Position numbers and translations under genes: made by a program. This document shows positions 33,701 to 46,130 of a stretch of DNA of 64,000 nucleotides, piece by piece. The notes under the pieces are model-generated. The model worked only from the letters and a program-made list of their open reading frames with translations. It did no database searches and was not told the origin of the DNA. Source of the DNA: Polychytrium aggregatum (taxonomy: Eukaryota > Chytridiomycota > Chytridiomycetes > Polychytriales). The stretch covers positions 434,001 through 498,000 of the forward strand of contig NW_026516206.1 of assembly GCF_025602895.1 (NCBI RefSeq), written 5' to 3'. The first letter of the stretch is position 1. Each line of letters starts with the position of its first letter.

Positions 33701-36700
33701 CCTTATCATAGGCGGTCGAGCGGTTAAAGATGAAAGGCGTGGTAGTTTCGGACGACTTGAGCAGGCCCTGCCAAGCGTAATTGAAGCCAAGATCGCCCTC
33801 GTGCTCCTCGGGCATAACGATTTCGTAATCTCGGATGGTTTGATAGATGTCGAGCTGTGTTGCACAGGTAAAATCAGTCCCTAGGCGCGTCAATATACAA
33901 CGACACCACGAAGCAGGCCCTCGGAGCCCTGACGTTTGTGCGATGGGATCGAAGCTGTACCAAATATTCCTTTGAGAAGTCCTTGCCGTTGTTCACGCCG
34001 CGAAGGTTCTTGCAAAAGTCATCGTACGTCATTCGTCGCTAGAATCACAGGAAGAGTGTGGCAGAAGCGATATATATACGAGGTGAGTCCCGCATTCAGC
34101 CCAGATGGGTAACATAGAAAGTGGCACTGCGGTGCAATACTTACTCGGACTTGAGGATTGTGCTGGTCGGTGTTGAGCATAATGACCGAGTACGACAGGA
34201 TATATGTGGCGTCCTGGGTCTCGATGTCCCTTTCGGGATTTCCTGGAAAGAGCGGCGAGTCTGAGTATTCTGTTGCATTCCCGAGCCAGCCGTCCTGTAC
34301 ACGCACCTTGTATAGTCTGGAAATAGATCTCGGCAAAGGTCTCCATGATGCGGGCAATCTGTTGAGACTCGCCAGGAAGTCGGAAACTCTCCAGCAGAAG
34401 CCGCAGAGCCTCATCCAGGCGTTTCTGCACCCCCCCCCCGATTGAGATGGCGTTAGAAACAATATCTCAGCGAGGGTTCAGCACCAAACAGCCGTATCCC
34501 AATGAGCTTGTGGTGTCCCAATGGTGCCTACTCCGTTAAAGTCAAACATCTCGATAAAGCTCTTGAGGACACCGAGGTTATCGGGTCGCGAGATGTAGTC
34601 GCCCAGCAGCCGCTTATCGATGCCAGGGGTCGTCTTGAGCAGGGCTGCCACGCTTTGGGGCGTGAGATCAGCAGGCAGGTAGTGGTTCTCTGTTTCGAAG
34701 GAGCAAGCGCCAGGAGCACGATAATAGTCAGCATAGCATCGTGCGCGCATGTATCGTTGGGAGGCTGGCTCTGGAGAAACACCTACCCTGCCAAAAGGCG
34801 ATGCCATCCTTGGGTTTGATGTTGAAGCGATCGGCTCCCTCCTTCAAGACACGCTTGCGCGTCTTGTTATGAGCTATATGTTCGGGAGACAGACCCTATG
34901 ATACGAATCGCGGATTAGTTAGTATCGAACAGTCACCAGGCAAGCGACAGCCGTGCACAGGTGTTGAGCACAAACCTCTGGATGGGAGCTAACATCGATG
35001 ACATTCTGACACAGTCGGGACAGATGCAGATCCAACATTCGCGTTGGATGAATATCAAAGGTGTGAGATGAGGCCAAACGAGCACGTAGCTGATCCGCCA
35101 CGACAACCGAGTGTGTCGAGAGCGTGTTTGGAGGATGCTTGGCTCCAGGGACCTACTCTTCTGTCGACGAGATGCTTGATAAACATGAGCAGCGTATCGA
35201 AGCATATGATTTGATGTGTCACTGCTGTGATGGGGCCGTTGGGAGTCATGTCCGGGAAGGAGTTCTGAGAGTAATGCACATGCAGGTGGCAAGAACCCAG
35301 TCGGAGCAATTACGAGAGCAAGCGACGTGGCGAGTCGTGAGCGCAGCCAGGACGAATATGCATCAGAATTAGCATGATGCTCCATATCAGAAGCAATACG
35401 AGGATCCTTGCGAGAACCTGCATCTGTGTCGAGGATACAAATTGCCATAGCTGTACGCAAACACACGGGGCTGCTGGTGATGGGCACCGGCGCTCGGCCG
35501 CTCGCATCAGCACGCTTACCCGAGCAAGAAACCACATGAGCTCCTCAAAGAGATGCCTTGCCGACAGGAGATCGGCATCATAGTTGATGTAGAGCTCTGT
35601 CATGAAGTGCGGGTAGTACGACAACTGCAGCGGCAGTGGTAGGGTCGATTCAGTGGGCGCCCGGACAGGTGCATGCATCAAAGTAGGCGTCTGTCTGAGT
35701 CCTCGCCAATGCGGTGCCCATCCTCCATCCAGCTCGAATGGCTTTGTCATGTTTACCTGCAGGATGGTGTCGAGCACAAGCTCGCGGACTTCTCCAACAA
35801 GGATTCCGGTCTTTTGGAGCCCCAACACCGACGGCGAGCGATCAGCAACCGAGCTTCGAGAGCCCGTGGCAACCTGGGACGCATCGTCCTTGAGATCGTC
35901 AATGTTCATCCAGCCAACGAGGCCGTTGTCGACCTTGCTCATCAGCCACTGGAGCAACCACTCCTGTTGAACCTTGAAGTGCTCTCGCTCCGTTTGGAAC
36001 AGCGCAACAATGACCCGGAGGGTGACGTTGAGAATTGACAGCGTCGTGGCCGAGGGCGGCGACTGGACCGTAACGTTTGGATTTTGGAGCAACTGGAAAG
36101 GCAGCCGGTCGATGATCGCACCAGATAAAACAAGCGCGTCGCCGAGACCATGCCAATGAATACGTTGTAGGGGTGGCCATTGAGCGAAAGACTGCGACGG
36201 AACGTACCTGGAACAGATGCTTGCACAAATCATTGAGGACCAGGTCCTTGACGGCAAGGGCCATTTTGTCCTCGTCTGAAGCATCTTCGTCTGCGGTAGT
36301 ATCGATGGGCGGAAGCAGATTGGGCTCTGGATTCTCTGACTCGATGGCCGAGAGCGGGGCCACGGGTTCCTGAAGTCCCTGCGCGGGTGGGCTGGCGACA
36401 TCCACGACTTGGGTGGTGTCTTCCTCGCTGTTGAGGATGATCGTGGCCTTGGTGGTCCCGGGCTGTTCCTCGCTCACACCCACGCTGACGACCGAGCTCA
36501 CGGGCTCCTGCGTGGTAATTTTGATGTCACCGAGAAGTGGAAGCCCGCCAGAGCTGCTTGGTGTCCTGTGATGATGGCCGTGGTGACCGTGGTGGTGATG
36601 ACTGTGGTGTCCAGCCGCAGCTTGCGATGCTTCGCGCAGCTTGCGCTCTTTGGTGTATTGGGTGCCTTGCCCAATCCACTTCCCGAGGGACTGGCCACCG

Positions 36701-38567
36701 ACTTCAACTGCGGTGGCCAGCAAGTTCAGCGCCACCATACGGTGCATGCTATCGGTGTGGTTACGATTGCGTGGATCAATGAGAGTGACGAGCACACGCA
36801 CGAGCTCCAGGATTGAAGGGAGGCCAAAGGGCTGGAATTCTTTCTCGTAGCCGCCGTAGTCGCCCGCAGAGGTGGCGCCGCCATCGGACAGCGTCGAACG
36901 GATAGACTTTTGGCGCTCCAGATCCGACGACGGCTCTTCGACACCAGCCGAGTTCAAGACGTGATAATCAGATGGAAACGAGACGGTCGGTGATGCAATA
37001 AGAGGCAGCGCCGGGGCCCGGTTGCTGGGCAAGGGGGTGAGCGGCGCGGAAATCGACAGGCCCTCGGGCTTTTCTTTTTTGTACTTTCCGAGCGACAGGT
37101 CGCGCATACGCTTGTCGTGGTCCTTGGCTTTCATAATGGTCGTGAGCCTAGAGTCAGGATTTTCTTGAGGTCAAGAGCGGAACACAACGGGCAGTCGGAA
37201 AGAAGGTCCAGCGCCAGCCACATCGATCCGTGTGTGCAGTTCCATAATACGCCTGGTCACATCAGGGAGTGATGGTGTCACGCCGTGTGCTATCCAAGCA
37301 GCGACACTGACCTCTCGAACAGGGCTTGTACAAGTTTGCTCAGGGTTTTGTCCGCAGCTCGGCGGAGAAGTTCTGCACATGGACAGACGATACATTTGTC
37401 TTAGTCTCTGGCTTTCATAAGGACATAGATGACTACGAGACGGATTGAACTGTATCCAACTCGAAACGAGTATCATGGTGCAACCGTTTGATTCTGGCGC
37501 CGCCCTTGCTCAGTAGGACGGGGGGGGGCTGTCAGGGGCTCGACTTACCGCTCGATCGAACCTGGAAGCACATGCCAAACGAAATCTCGACCATTTCACA
37601 GATGCCCTTGTCGCTGAGACTTTTCTGCCCGGCATCGGATCCGACAATCACCCGAAGCAGTCTCAAGATTCGTGAAAGGACCACTTCGTCCGAGACAGCG
37701 TCTGTCGCCTGGAACTTGCATTGGGTCACCGAATGGGTCAGGAGAGCCATGGCGGCAGGCAGCGAAGGGTGGTGGGGATCTGGAGGGGGGGGCCGGTGGT
37801 GTCGCTTGTTAGGATAGCTGTGGCCCACGAAGCCCTCAGATGCGACAACAGCATCCTGCAGTCGCCAGGTCCTCACCAAGAACGCGATACTTGATGAAAG
37901 CCTCGATGCTGTTGAGCGCCGTCCCGGTGATGGGGCCGGTGGTGTTTCCGCTTCGGATGATATCCAGGAATGGAGCAAGAAGGTCCGAGGGATCCAGGTC
38001 TCGCAAATCTGGGTTTCGGCAGAAGCCACAAGACAGATGAGAAGCTGTGCTCGAGGGCAGATTCCAACATGGCGGCATCGCCATCCCCGGGACCACGTTG
38101 GCCGATCTCATCATCATCCGCAGGCAGATCTGGCGAGGGATTCAAGGCACCCGCGGCGCAAACTCACCGTGGATCAGGGTCAGACGAGCCTTGAGCTTGG
38201 CGAAGCCATGGAGCAGGTTCAGGGTTGGATTGTCGGCCAGTGTGGACAGACGGCTGTCGAGCTCGACATGGTCATTGCGGACCGCAGAGGTGAATTCGAG
38301 GACCGACTCCAAGCCGTCGACTCCGTGGACAGCGCTGTCGGCGCAGTAATCGTAGTCGCTGTGGAGCTTGGGGATGGCAAATGAATCGTAGCTTGAGAGC
38401 GACCAGCGAGCATTCTTGCGCATCGCGGTGGTGACGGCGGTGATCTCCATGTGGATGATTTGGATCCAGGTGAGCTCGGGGCGGCTTGCCCGCGCAGAGG
38501 GCACCATCCGGGCGAGGACCGACGGCGTTCGGGCAGGGCCGAGCGGCAGGGGTTCGGGCGCAGACAT
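30797..38567 (-). CDS. GEA2: GBF1/GEA-type ARF guanine-nucleotide exchange factor
   Basis: Large Golgi ARF-GEF of the GBF1/Gea class, which activates ARF1 for COPI coat formation. Start at 38567 gives MSAPEPLPLG; the DCB region follows as TAVTTAMRKNARWSL, then DPSDLLAPFLDIIRSGNTTG and ALNSIEAFIKYRVLG (about 38025-37870). A later exon (about 37700) carries SDEVVLSRILRLLRVIVG. The region about 37130-36200 has GLPSILELVRVLVTLIDPRN and a long low-complexity His/Ser insert. The Sec7 domain is at about 34800-34100: DYISRPDNLGVLKSFIEMFD, then RLLLESFRLPGESQQIARIM with the catalytic glutamate, then ILSYSVIMLNTDQHNPQVR. The HDS helical part follows from about 33900 (WRAILEAISYGEFRRA) and 32900-31700; the last exon ends near VLESLKNMLLVMSMQGVF and the 30797 stop. 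More than twelve exons. UNC-50, a known partner of yeast Gea proteins, lies in this window. Confidence 0.93.
31168..31209. repeat. (CACCAG)n hexanucleotide repeat in GBF1 intron
   Basis: About seven copies of CACCAG in the intron before the last GBF1 exon. Copy number is likely variable. Confidence 0.8.
33527..33600. repeat. 16-bp minisatellite in GBF1 intron
   Basis: About five copies of a GCCAGGATAGCCACA-like unit, each 15-16 bp and slightly diverged, inside the intron following the exon at about 33505-33184. The frame stays open through it, encoding repeated GCGYPG-like residues on the minus strand, so a small chance exists that it is coding. Confidence 0.7.
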
Positions 38568-38889
38568 GCCGGAAGATGATTCTGCACGAACCTGGCTTGA
38601 AACGGTGTGGGAGGCCCGGCAGCCCAAGACACGATCCAGGGCGGGCGCGCTCTCGCCGCGATCGCCGAGACGCATGCCGAGACACATGCCGATTGGCGCC
38701 CGCGGCACCGAGAGCCCGCCGAGAGCCCGCCGACCGAGCCAGCAACAAGGCTCGACACTTGCCTTTTCCGGCCGGGACTCCACGTGTAAGACAGCCGTTC
38801 TGTGGCAGCACGCTGCGCATCCTGCACGTGCGCCATGGCACACATCAAGCCACGTGAGCAGGCGCGTCAATGGCCTGATTGGCGCATCA
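38568..38889. promoter_or_regulatory. Divergent promoter GBF1 / IQ-motif gene
   Basis: About 320 bp between divergent starts. It is very GC-rich with several CGCCGAGA-type repeats at 38650-38730. Long open frames on both strands reflect base composition; no domain was recognised in them. Confidence 0.5.
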
Positions 38890-41800
38890 ATGGGCGAATC
38901 AATGGCCGCACCCCCTGTGTCGGAGCAACCCCTGCCGCCGTGGCAGGCACGATCCTCAGAGAAGAATGCAGTGCTCCCGCTGGGCAACGGGGACGGCTCC
39001 ACATCGTTGCTGCCATCGTCTCCATCGTTAACCACCGCGGCCGCACCTGCTGCACCGCATTCCACCGCACTACACATGGTCTCCAAAGCCGAGCCGGCCC
39101 GGATCACAGCTCGTGCAGCACCGAGACGGCCCTCAGACACCACCCAGAAGGTTGTCGTTGCATTTGGTCACAGCATCAACGTATCCGAGGTGCCGCCCCT
39201 CAGCCGGCGAGAATCGGTGCGTTAAGTTGACATAAAAGCTCGCAGGCGACCTGCTCCCATGATTCTGCTCGTGTACAGTCTCAAGGCCTCATACCACTTT
39301 GTGCACTCGTCAATGAACTCCCTTTGGTGGCTCTCTAGACTGTCAACGAAACCCCCGCATTGCATGCTGATGAGAACCCAGCAATTACGGCGAGACTCGT
39401 CAGCGATAAGCTCAAGAAACCAGCCCAGCCCAGTGACCCAAGCAAGCGGGGCAAACCAAAGCCATCTCCCCAGAAGACCGTGCGCTTCAACAAGACCGAG
39501 GTCAAGCCCTTGGAGACGTTACCCGAAGAAGCAGAGTCGGTCTCATCCATCAGCAACATCAGCAACAACAACATCAGCACCCGGACCACCACGCAAAGTA
39601 TGAACCCGCACTAAGCCCGCAGCAGCAAGCCACACGATTTTTCACCTGCCAGGGTTACTCGTGTTTCCAATTTGTATGGCGGGATGACAAACTTTGCTTG
39701 CCATCGCTGCTGTGCTGATTTCAGTTATCGTCGATCGGATCTCGCAGAAACCAAAACCCCACCCAAGTCGAACAAAGGCACCAATCCAAAATCTTCAAAA
39801 TCCAACCGCGGTGATACCGCAACTAAATCGGGGGCAAGGCAGTCCGCAAAGCGAGGCCAAGGTATGGACGAGGGGCGTGAGTATTTGCCGATGGGTGTGC
39901 CGATGCTCCAGGGCTGACCATGTGTTGGTGCCCAGAGCCCAAAAGCGGCACTGAGAATCCGAAACGACGCCCCACTACCAAGCCCGATGCGGCCGCGGCG
40001 GGACCCGGGCCCAGGTCCGAAACGAGTCGGGCTCGTCCCCCAGCAACAGCCCCGGGTAAGTAGTAGTATACAGCTGCCCACTCAGGTGCGATGCAGAGAA
40101 TCGTAGAGACACCAAGGGCATAGTTTGGGCCCTCCTTTAGCCCAATCGTCATGAAGATACTCCTTCGAGTGCGGAACCTAATGAAAATACCACCATGTAC
40201 CAATACCCATATGAATCATCAACTCATGGGACTGGCCTGTTGCCTCAACGGCCAATGACCGATGGCCAACTACCGATGGCCAATTTTCTAACGATAAGCG
40301 GCAAACCATCAGCAGCCGAGCAAAAGCACGACCAGCCCCATACTTAAGCACTCGACTGTATCAGCAAGCACCAAAGCGCCAAAACCGGCCGTTGTAAAAT
40401 CAGACCAAAAAATCGGACCGAAAGAGGAGGTATTCAAAAAGATCGCAATTCAGGCTGTCGACACAGAACCGAGCTTGGAGTCGGAAACAGCTCCCGCAAG
40501 CATCGTAGGTACAAATGCAAAGGCGGGATCTGACAACAAAGCCAAGACGAATGAGCCCGTGGTTGGGGTCCCAAGGTCTAGGATGATCAAACCTGGCGCA
40601 ATTCAGAATGACGATCTCGCTCGCCATAGAGCTGCCACATCGATTCAGTGTTGGTGGCGCAGGATCATTCGGAATCGGCAGGCGCAGGCGACGGAGACCC
40701 GAAATACCAATAAGGCAGCCACCCGATCTAGATCCAAGAAGAGCAAGGCGGGTGATCAACCTGATGCATCTGTCGAAGACAGATCCTTCCGAAGCGAGCT
40801 GGCGGCTGCGATTGCAAGCGAGATCCGGAAACAGCAAGTGTCGTCGCTGATGGAGGAGAAAGAAAAGTTTCGGAAAGCTCGCAAGATGCTTGAAAAGGAC
40901 CGTATCCGACTTGAGCTCAGCGACCGGGCCGACATGAGCGAGGATGAGTTTGAGCTGCTCGATGCCTTGCTTCAGAGCAAGTCGGCAAAGAAACTCGCTG
41001 AAAGACTGAAACCGCAACGGGAAAAGGCGCCAAGCAAGCTTCAGAGCGAATCTATGGACTCGATCGAGTCGATCGGTTCGATAAATCAGCTTTCAGACGA
41101 ATTCAGCTCACAAGAGGAGAGCCCAGCGCCCAAGCAGGACCCTGGCCGACATCGGTCTCGCAGCGAGCGGCCACACCACGATGCCGTGCGTGAGCGATAT
41201 TACGACGTAAGTTCTAGTTTCTTGACGTGCAGTGATATTGCCAGACTGTGCGACTCTGTGATCAGAGGATGTCGCAATATGGCATCGTGCATATCAGTGA
41301 TACTAAGCGTAGACTCCCCAGGGCTCCTATTCGGATGACGAGGTGGCATATTATCAAGACCAGGAACCACTCTCAGAATTCGACAGTCCGCCGTATGAGT
41401 GGTGTCCACGACCACCCTCGCCACCAATGCAGTTTCTGCCCCACTACCCATATTACCCCGGCGGGACGATATATCCGCCTCACTATCCGTTCGGATACCC
41501 ATATCCAGACATGTACCCGGGCATGCCGCCAATGCCGCAAATCCATGGGATGCCCAGTCCCTTTCGCCAATCTTTCGGAAGACCCCGCCGCCGCAAGGCC
41601 GCAAAGTTGCGTGCTACCCGAGGCATCGACAAGCCTATGATGGTCGCGCTGCAGACTCCGTTGCGCATGCCCGAGCCTCGACCCGGCGATCGCGATGAAG
41701 ACGACTTCAAACTCAAAGCTGGTTTTGCCTCGGAGCCCTGGGAAGAGCCGCCAGAGGAAGGGGCTCTGCGAGAGGCGGGGTACCGACACCCACCAGCTCG

Positions 41801-43338
41801 CGAAAGCCCCACCGGTTTGGATAAGATCGGCTCACGTCCGAAACCATGGCCTGTCGGCTATGTCAACCAAGAAATCATGGGAATACTGGAGAAAAAGGAA
41901 AATGATTCGAGACAGGCCGAGAGAGCGGACCAAGATCAAACGACAGGTAACGAATCTATCCTGCACACCAGCACGGCGTTGTCTTGGACGATTCTAGCCC
42001 TGTGGAGTCGCTCAGTGCGGAATGCGTGGTCAAAGCGCCGATAGCAATCTTCCCGATCCACCCAAGCCGCGTGATGTCGCTCAGCAGCTTCGCTGGTCCA
42101 CAGCTCCGAACTGACTTGGTAGCTGTGTCGCTTAATCCACAGAAGCAACAGAGGTAGATGCCGGACCATACGAACAGCCCTCATATCACCGCTCCAATGT
42201 GGAACATGCTGCGTCGCCGTCCGTCGAGCTCACAGACCGCAGCGGTGCAAGCTATGAGGACCCACCAAATGGCTATGTGGGAAAATTACCTCTGGACCAT
42301 GATCTAGTCTACGGAGTGCAACAGCAGCGATCCTCGGCACAGAATCATCCTTTCCAAACAGGGCCAAATCCCGAGTCTGCTTATCTGGCGCGCTATCTCG
42401 AGCGAACAGGCAAAGCCCCGGTTCAGATTCGCCATGCCCCCCTTCAGTCGATTGGCTCGAGACCGTCCCAGCAGTGGGGACTTGGACCGAGTCGACGGCC
42501 TTCGCAGACACCCGCTCGCACTGACTCCCTTGTTTCAGCCAGCTCTTCGGAACCTCGATACACTTCGCTCAAGCCGATCGCCAGCCAAAGAGAAATTGCG
42601 GCGAGAAGACCGCTCCAAGCGTACCAGCAAAAACCCTTGGGTGCCCTGTCCGATGACTCGGCTGTGGCAGGAGGAAACCCTGTTTCTGCTCCAAAGAAGA
42701 GATTGACTGGCGCTGTGAAGCCGGCACCGCTCGCAGCCTCATCCAAGCCAGTAGTGGTTGGAAAGACTCTCGGAGTTGCCTCGTCAAATAACACTGGGGC
42801 TCCTGATCAACGGCAGTATCTCCCACCACTTGTCTCCCAGCAGGAACAGGAGAGATCCGAGAATGCATACTTCCATCCAAACGAGTCGATTCCACACGAG
42901 CATGATGCTTCTGCACCCCGTCAGCGACTTCCCGCTTACCACGGGTATTCGGCTCAGCGTCTTCCTCCATCGGCATATTTCGAACATCCCGAGCATCATC
43001 AGCCTCTTCAGCTGCCGAGACATCCTCCATCATACAACTATGGCTCACCTCCGTCCGCGCCATATCCCCAGCAGCACGCACCATATCCCCAGCAGCACGC
43101 ACCATATTTCCAGCAGCACGCGCCCTACTCACAGCACCACACAGCGTATCCTCAGTACTCCCCGCAAGCAACTTACCCGAATCCGGCTCCAGATCACCCC
43201 CCACCTCACCATCGACCCTGGGGCGATCCCCGCACCGGATACGCCACACAAGAAGCATATGCAGGCCCGCCATATCCCTGGCCATCCGCGCCGCTGCCAA
43301 AGAGCTATGAACCAACGGGCGCCGATATGTACCCGTGA
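38890..43338 (+). CDS. IQ-motif, Pro/Tyr/Gln-rich protein of unknown function
   Basis: I do not recognise a named family. The start at 38890 (MGESMAAPPVSEQPLPPWQ) is chosen because the exon then ends RRES at 39211 and joins in phase to TVNETPALHADENP (from about 39341). Exons then carry a basic stretch PQKTVRFNKTEVKPLET, a Lys/Ser/Thr-rich segment with SNKGTNPKSSKSNRGD (about 39750) and KRRPTTKPDAAAAGPG. The exon from about 40420 to 41209 has a clear IQ calmodulin-binding motif in AATSIQCWWRRIIRNRQ and then a charged coiled coil (EIRKQQVSSLMEEKEKFRK). After 41320 it is Pro/Tyr-rich (YPYYPGGTIYPPHYPFGYPY), then a long disordered tail with tandem PQQHAPY repeats and the stop at 43338. An IQ plus coiled-coil layout could suit a flagellar, centriolar or actin-linked role in a zoosporic fungus, but that is only inference. 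Confidence 0.7.
43060..43140 (+). repeat. 21-bp coding repeat (PQQHAPY)
   Basis: Four consecutive copies of a 21-bp unit, CCATATCCCCAGCAGCACGC, in frame, encoding P-Y-P-Q-Q-H-A; later copies vary at the third codon (F, S). It sits in the disordered C-terminal tail of the IQ-motif gene. Confidence 0.85.
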
Positions 43339-43611
43339 CGGCAAATCCGAAAGTCTGCGAGTCGATGTCTCGAAGTTGGTGAAGCAGTCGCTTGTCACGT
43401 CCTACAGACATGGCCACTGCCGGAACTGCCCGGGCGAGCGGCACAACGTGGGATGAGCAGCTTCATCACCGGTTTGGTGTTCATCGGGGTGCAATTTGAT
43501 GGTATATTGCACACGATACGTCGAAAAGGGTGGATCTGCGGACGGGACGGTCCTGGCGATGCGAGATAGCCGGTCGCTGTTTACAATTGCCGGGTGGGCT
43601 GCCATCGGCAT
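43339..43611. other. Convergent spacer IQ gene / SHQ1
   Basis: 273 bp between two stop codons; nothing recognisable. Confidence 0.6.
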
Positions 43612-45829
43612 TCATTCAGCCTCCTCCATGACACTCTCTCTGGCGTAGGCTTCGAGCTGGTCCAGCTGCCACCCGATCTCCTCCTTGGTGATGGCGATAT
43701 GGTTGAGCTCGCTGGCGAGCGATTTGATCTTTTTATCGCTGTTTGGTAGCCGCAAGGGTAGTGGTAGGTCAGACCGACTGCCTGATCTCAAGAAGGCACT
43801 AGCGAGCTGCTCGACGGCTTTCGTCACTGCCGACGGCACACATACCTCGCTTTCTGAATCCAAATGCAGTAGTCGTCGATGTACAGCCTATTGAACATGT
43901 AGCATATTTCGTCGCGCTCGAGGAGATCCTTGATCTCCAGGAGCGCCTTGAGAATAGCTCGTCGCCCCAGCTTGAAAAGAACAGCGAGATCCTCGACGAT
44001 TTTGAGAGACAGACCGAAATGGCGATACAGCGGATAGGTCAGCGACCGGCGAATATCTGCGACGAGAGTCTCGCGCAGGGTTGCAAACACCTATTTATGC
44101 GATCCCGATAGAGGGACAGCCAGTACAACCGACGGCGGCGAGGAAGAGTCAGTAACTTTGACGCCAATTCAAACCGAACCATGGCCGTTCCCATCGACCG
44201 GACCTGCTCCAGCGGGCAGGATCGCACCTTGCTGCACCAGTTCTCAATAAAATGGTCGTTCGCGATACGGCTTACCTCAAAGCATGCAAGGGTGGCGCTC
44301 AACTTGCATATGGTCCATCCAGATCCAACGGTATTGTCTCCCTCGGTTGTCCTGTGGTTGTAGCAGTATGCAAACATGATGTCGACCAGGCCAAGATAGA
44401 TGGCCTTTTCGTCGTCCAGCAGATCTATTGTGCCCACCAGATCCGCGCAGAGCAAACCGTCAGCATTGTCAAACCACTCGACAGGTGGTGAAACAGCGAG
44501 AATTGGCGCTGCTGGCTGCAGTGTGCTCGACACTCACATTCTTTGTTTGGGAGTCGCAACATCTGTTCACGCTCTTGGGCCGAAAACTCGAGCCAGCCGT
44601 CGACAGATTGAGTCTCGGTGGACGGGTCGGTCTCGGTCTCGGCTCCGGATGGCGGCATCGCTTCGCTTGAATCAGGACCCGGCCGCTCGACAGAAGCAAC
44701 AGCTTTCCTCTTCTGGATTCTGTTCAGCGTCCTCCAGGTCTCCGGGATGTACTTGAGGACACGCTGGATCTCCTCGTCATAAAGGAAATCGCCCATATAG
44801 TACTCATCGTCAAACTTGAGTTCCTCTCGCATCAGCCGCTCGGACCGCCGGGAGGCTGGGGTCGATGTGTTGATGTCGGCAAGATCCAAGACTTCGTGGC
44901 ACAGCTCCATGAGCTGCGCTGCGTTCTCAGAGTGCGAGTTGTTGAAGCCGTAGCGAGCTTCTGTCATAAGTTCCTAACGCCATGGAGATGCCAGTACTCA
45001 GGGGACAGATCTTGGATCCAGTGGCGGAAGGCGAACGTATCCGCTCGGCCGCTGTCCCGGTGCTCACATGCTGCGGCGACGGCTTACCGCTTCCTCTTGG
45101 ACTGTCTGCGGGAGATCCCAGTCAAAGTCCTCAGGGGCATCGGGCGCATCTTCACCTGCTTCGTCTTCCTCCATGGAGTCCGGTTTGTGATTGGGTTGGG
45201 TGGCAGGATCGGAGATAACTTCGATCAAGGGCCGCTGCCTGTCGCCGAGAAGAGAGACACTCGGGAGGCCGGCGGTGTCCATGGTGTTGCTTACAAGATT
45301 AAATGCCTCGGGCGCCGGATTCTTGGGCGCTAGTAACTTGGTGAGCAGATCCAAGTCTGGAAAATGCTGACCCTTGGTCACCTTGGGCAGAGTTGCAACG
45401 ATTTCGCCCTTGCTGACGTCATACGAAGCATTCTCCCGGCCGTCTTCCACGATCGGACAGGGCAGATTCAGTCTGGAGGTGGAGGGTACTGGTCAGCGAT
45501 GCGAAGCCCTGTGCTGAAGGTTGCCCACGATGAGATCCAGAACACACCGCAGGAAGTACGGTTTTGCATAGAACTTGAACTCGGTGTCTTCGAGGAAGAA
45601 CTCAACCTCCTGGGTCTGTGTGTGCAATAGCGAACGGACAAAGGAGCGAGCCGACACAAGCCGACAGGTAAGCAATGGAGCAGCAACACCGCATCGATGC
45701 CGTGCCGCTGTCAATCAGCAGCGGCGCTCTGGGGAGGAGAGACCCAACTCATACCCGGACGTACGGGCACCGGATGGTCACATAGACAAAGTCGTCGTCC
45801 TGGCGGAGCGAGAAGCTCGGGGTGATCAT
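43612..45829 (-). CDS. SHQ1: H/ACA RNP assembly chaperone SHQ1
   Basis: Chaperone that binds free dyskerin/Cbf5 before H/ACA snoRNP assembly. The start at 45829 (MITPSFSLRQDDDFVYVTIR) opens the CS domain as in the family's MLTPxFxLxQDxxFLxIxIR; the next exon gives VEFFLEDTEFKFYAKPYFLR (about 45615-45555), then IVEDGRENASYD and VTKGQHFPDLDLLTKLLAP. The SHQ1-specific domain begins with RYGFNNSHSENAAQL (about 44955), then ELKFDDEYYMGDFLYDEEI, VLKYIPETWRTL, and LIDLLDDEKAIYLGLVDIMF (as GTIDLL...). Further exons give FAYCYNHRTTEGDNTVGSGW, SLTYPLYRHFGLSLKIVED and ALLEIKDLLERDEICYMFN, followed by LYIDDYCIWIQ. The last short exon ends ARESVMEEAE. About seven exons. It shares a divergent promoter with the Obg-like gene. 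Confidence 0.95.
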
Positions 45830-46130
45830 GGCGAAGCGAGCGAGGCGATGGGAGGAACCGTGCAGAAGTCGAGACAGCTGGGCCGGGCGATTCAGAAAAC
45901 GCGGGCACAAAGAAAAATGATTGTCCGACGGGCTGGGTGAAAAAAAAAAAAAATGCTTCATGCACAGGCCGATCTGGCGGCAGCGACTGCCTGTCGTCGT
46001 GCTTTCATCGCTCACAGCTGCCCGGCGATCCCCTCGTCTGCACCCAGGCGACACCCGAATCTGCAGCCAGTCCCGTAGGCGTGGTGCATCTGTATCTTCG
46101 ATCATCCGCAGCAGCGACAGCGGTGCCGGA
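45830..46130. promoter_or_regulatory. Divergent promoter SHQ1 / Obg GTPase
   Basis: 301 bp between divergent starts, including a run of about 14 A's at 45939-45953. No gene is supported. Confidence 0.5.

Noticed and set aside
35899-37134. Independent gene inside the GBF1 locus
   Set aside because: The frame contains GLPSILELVRVLVTLIDPRN, which aligns to GBF1; it is an exon of that gene.
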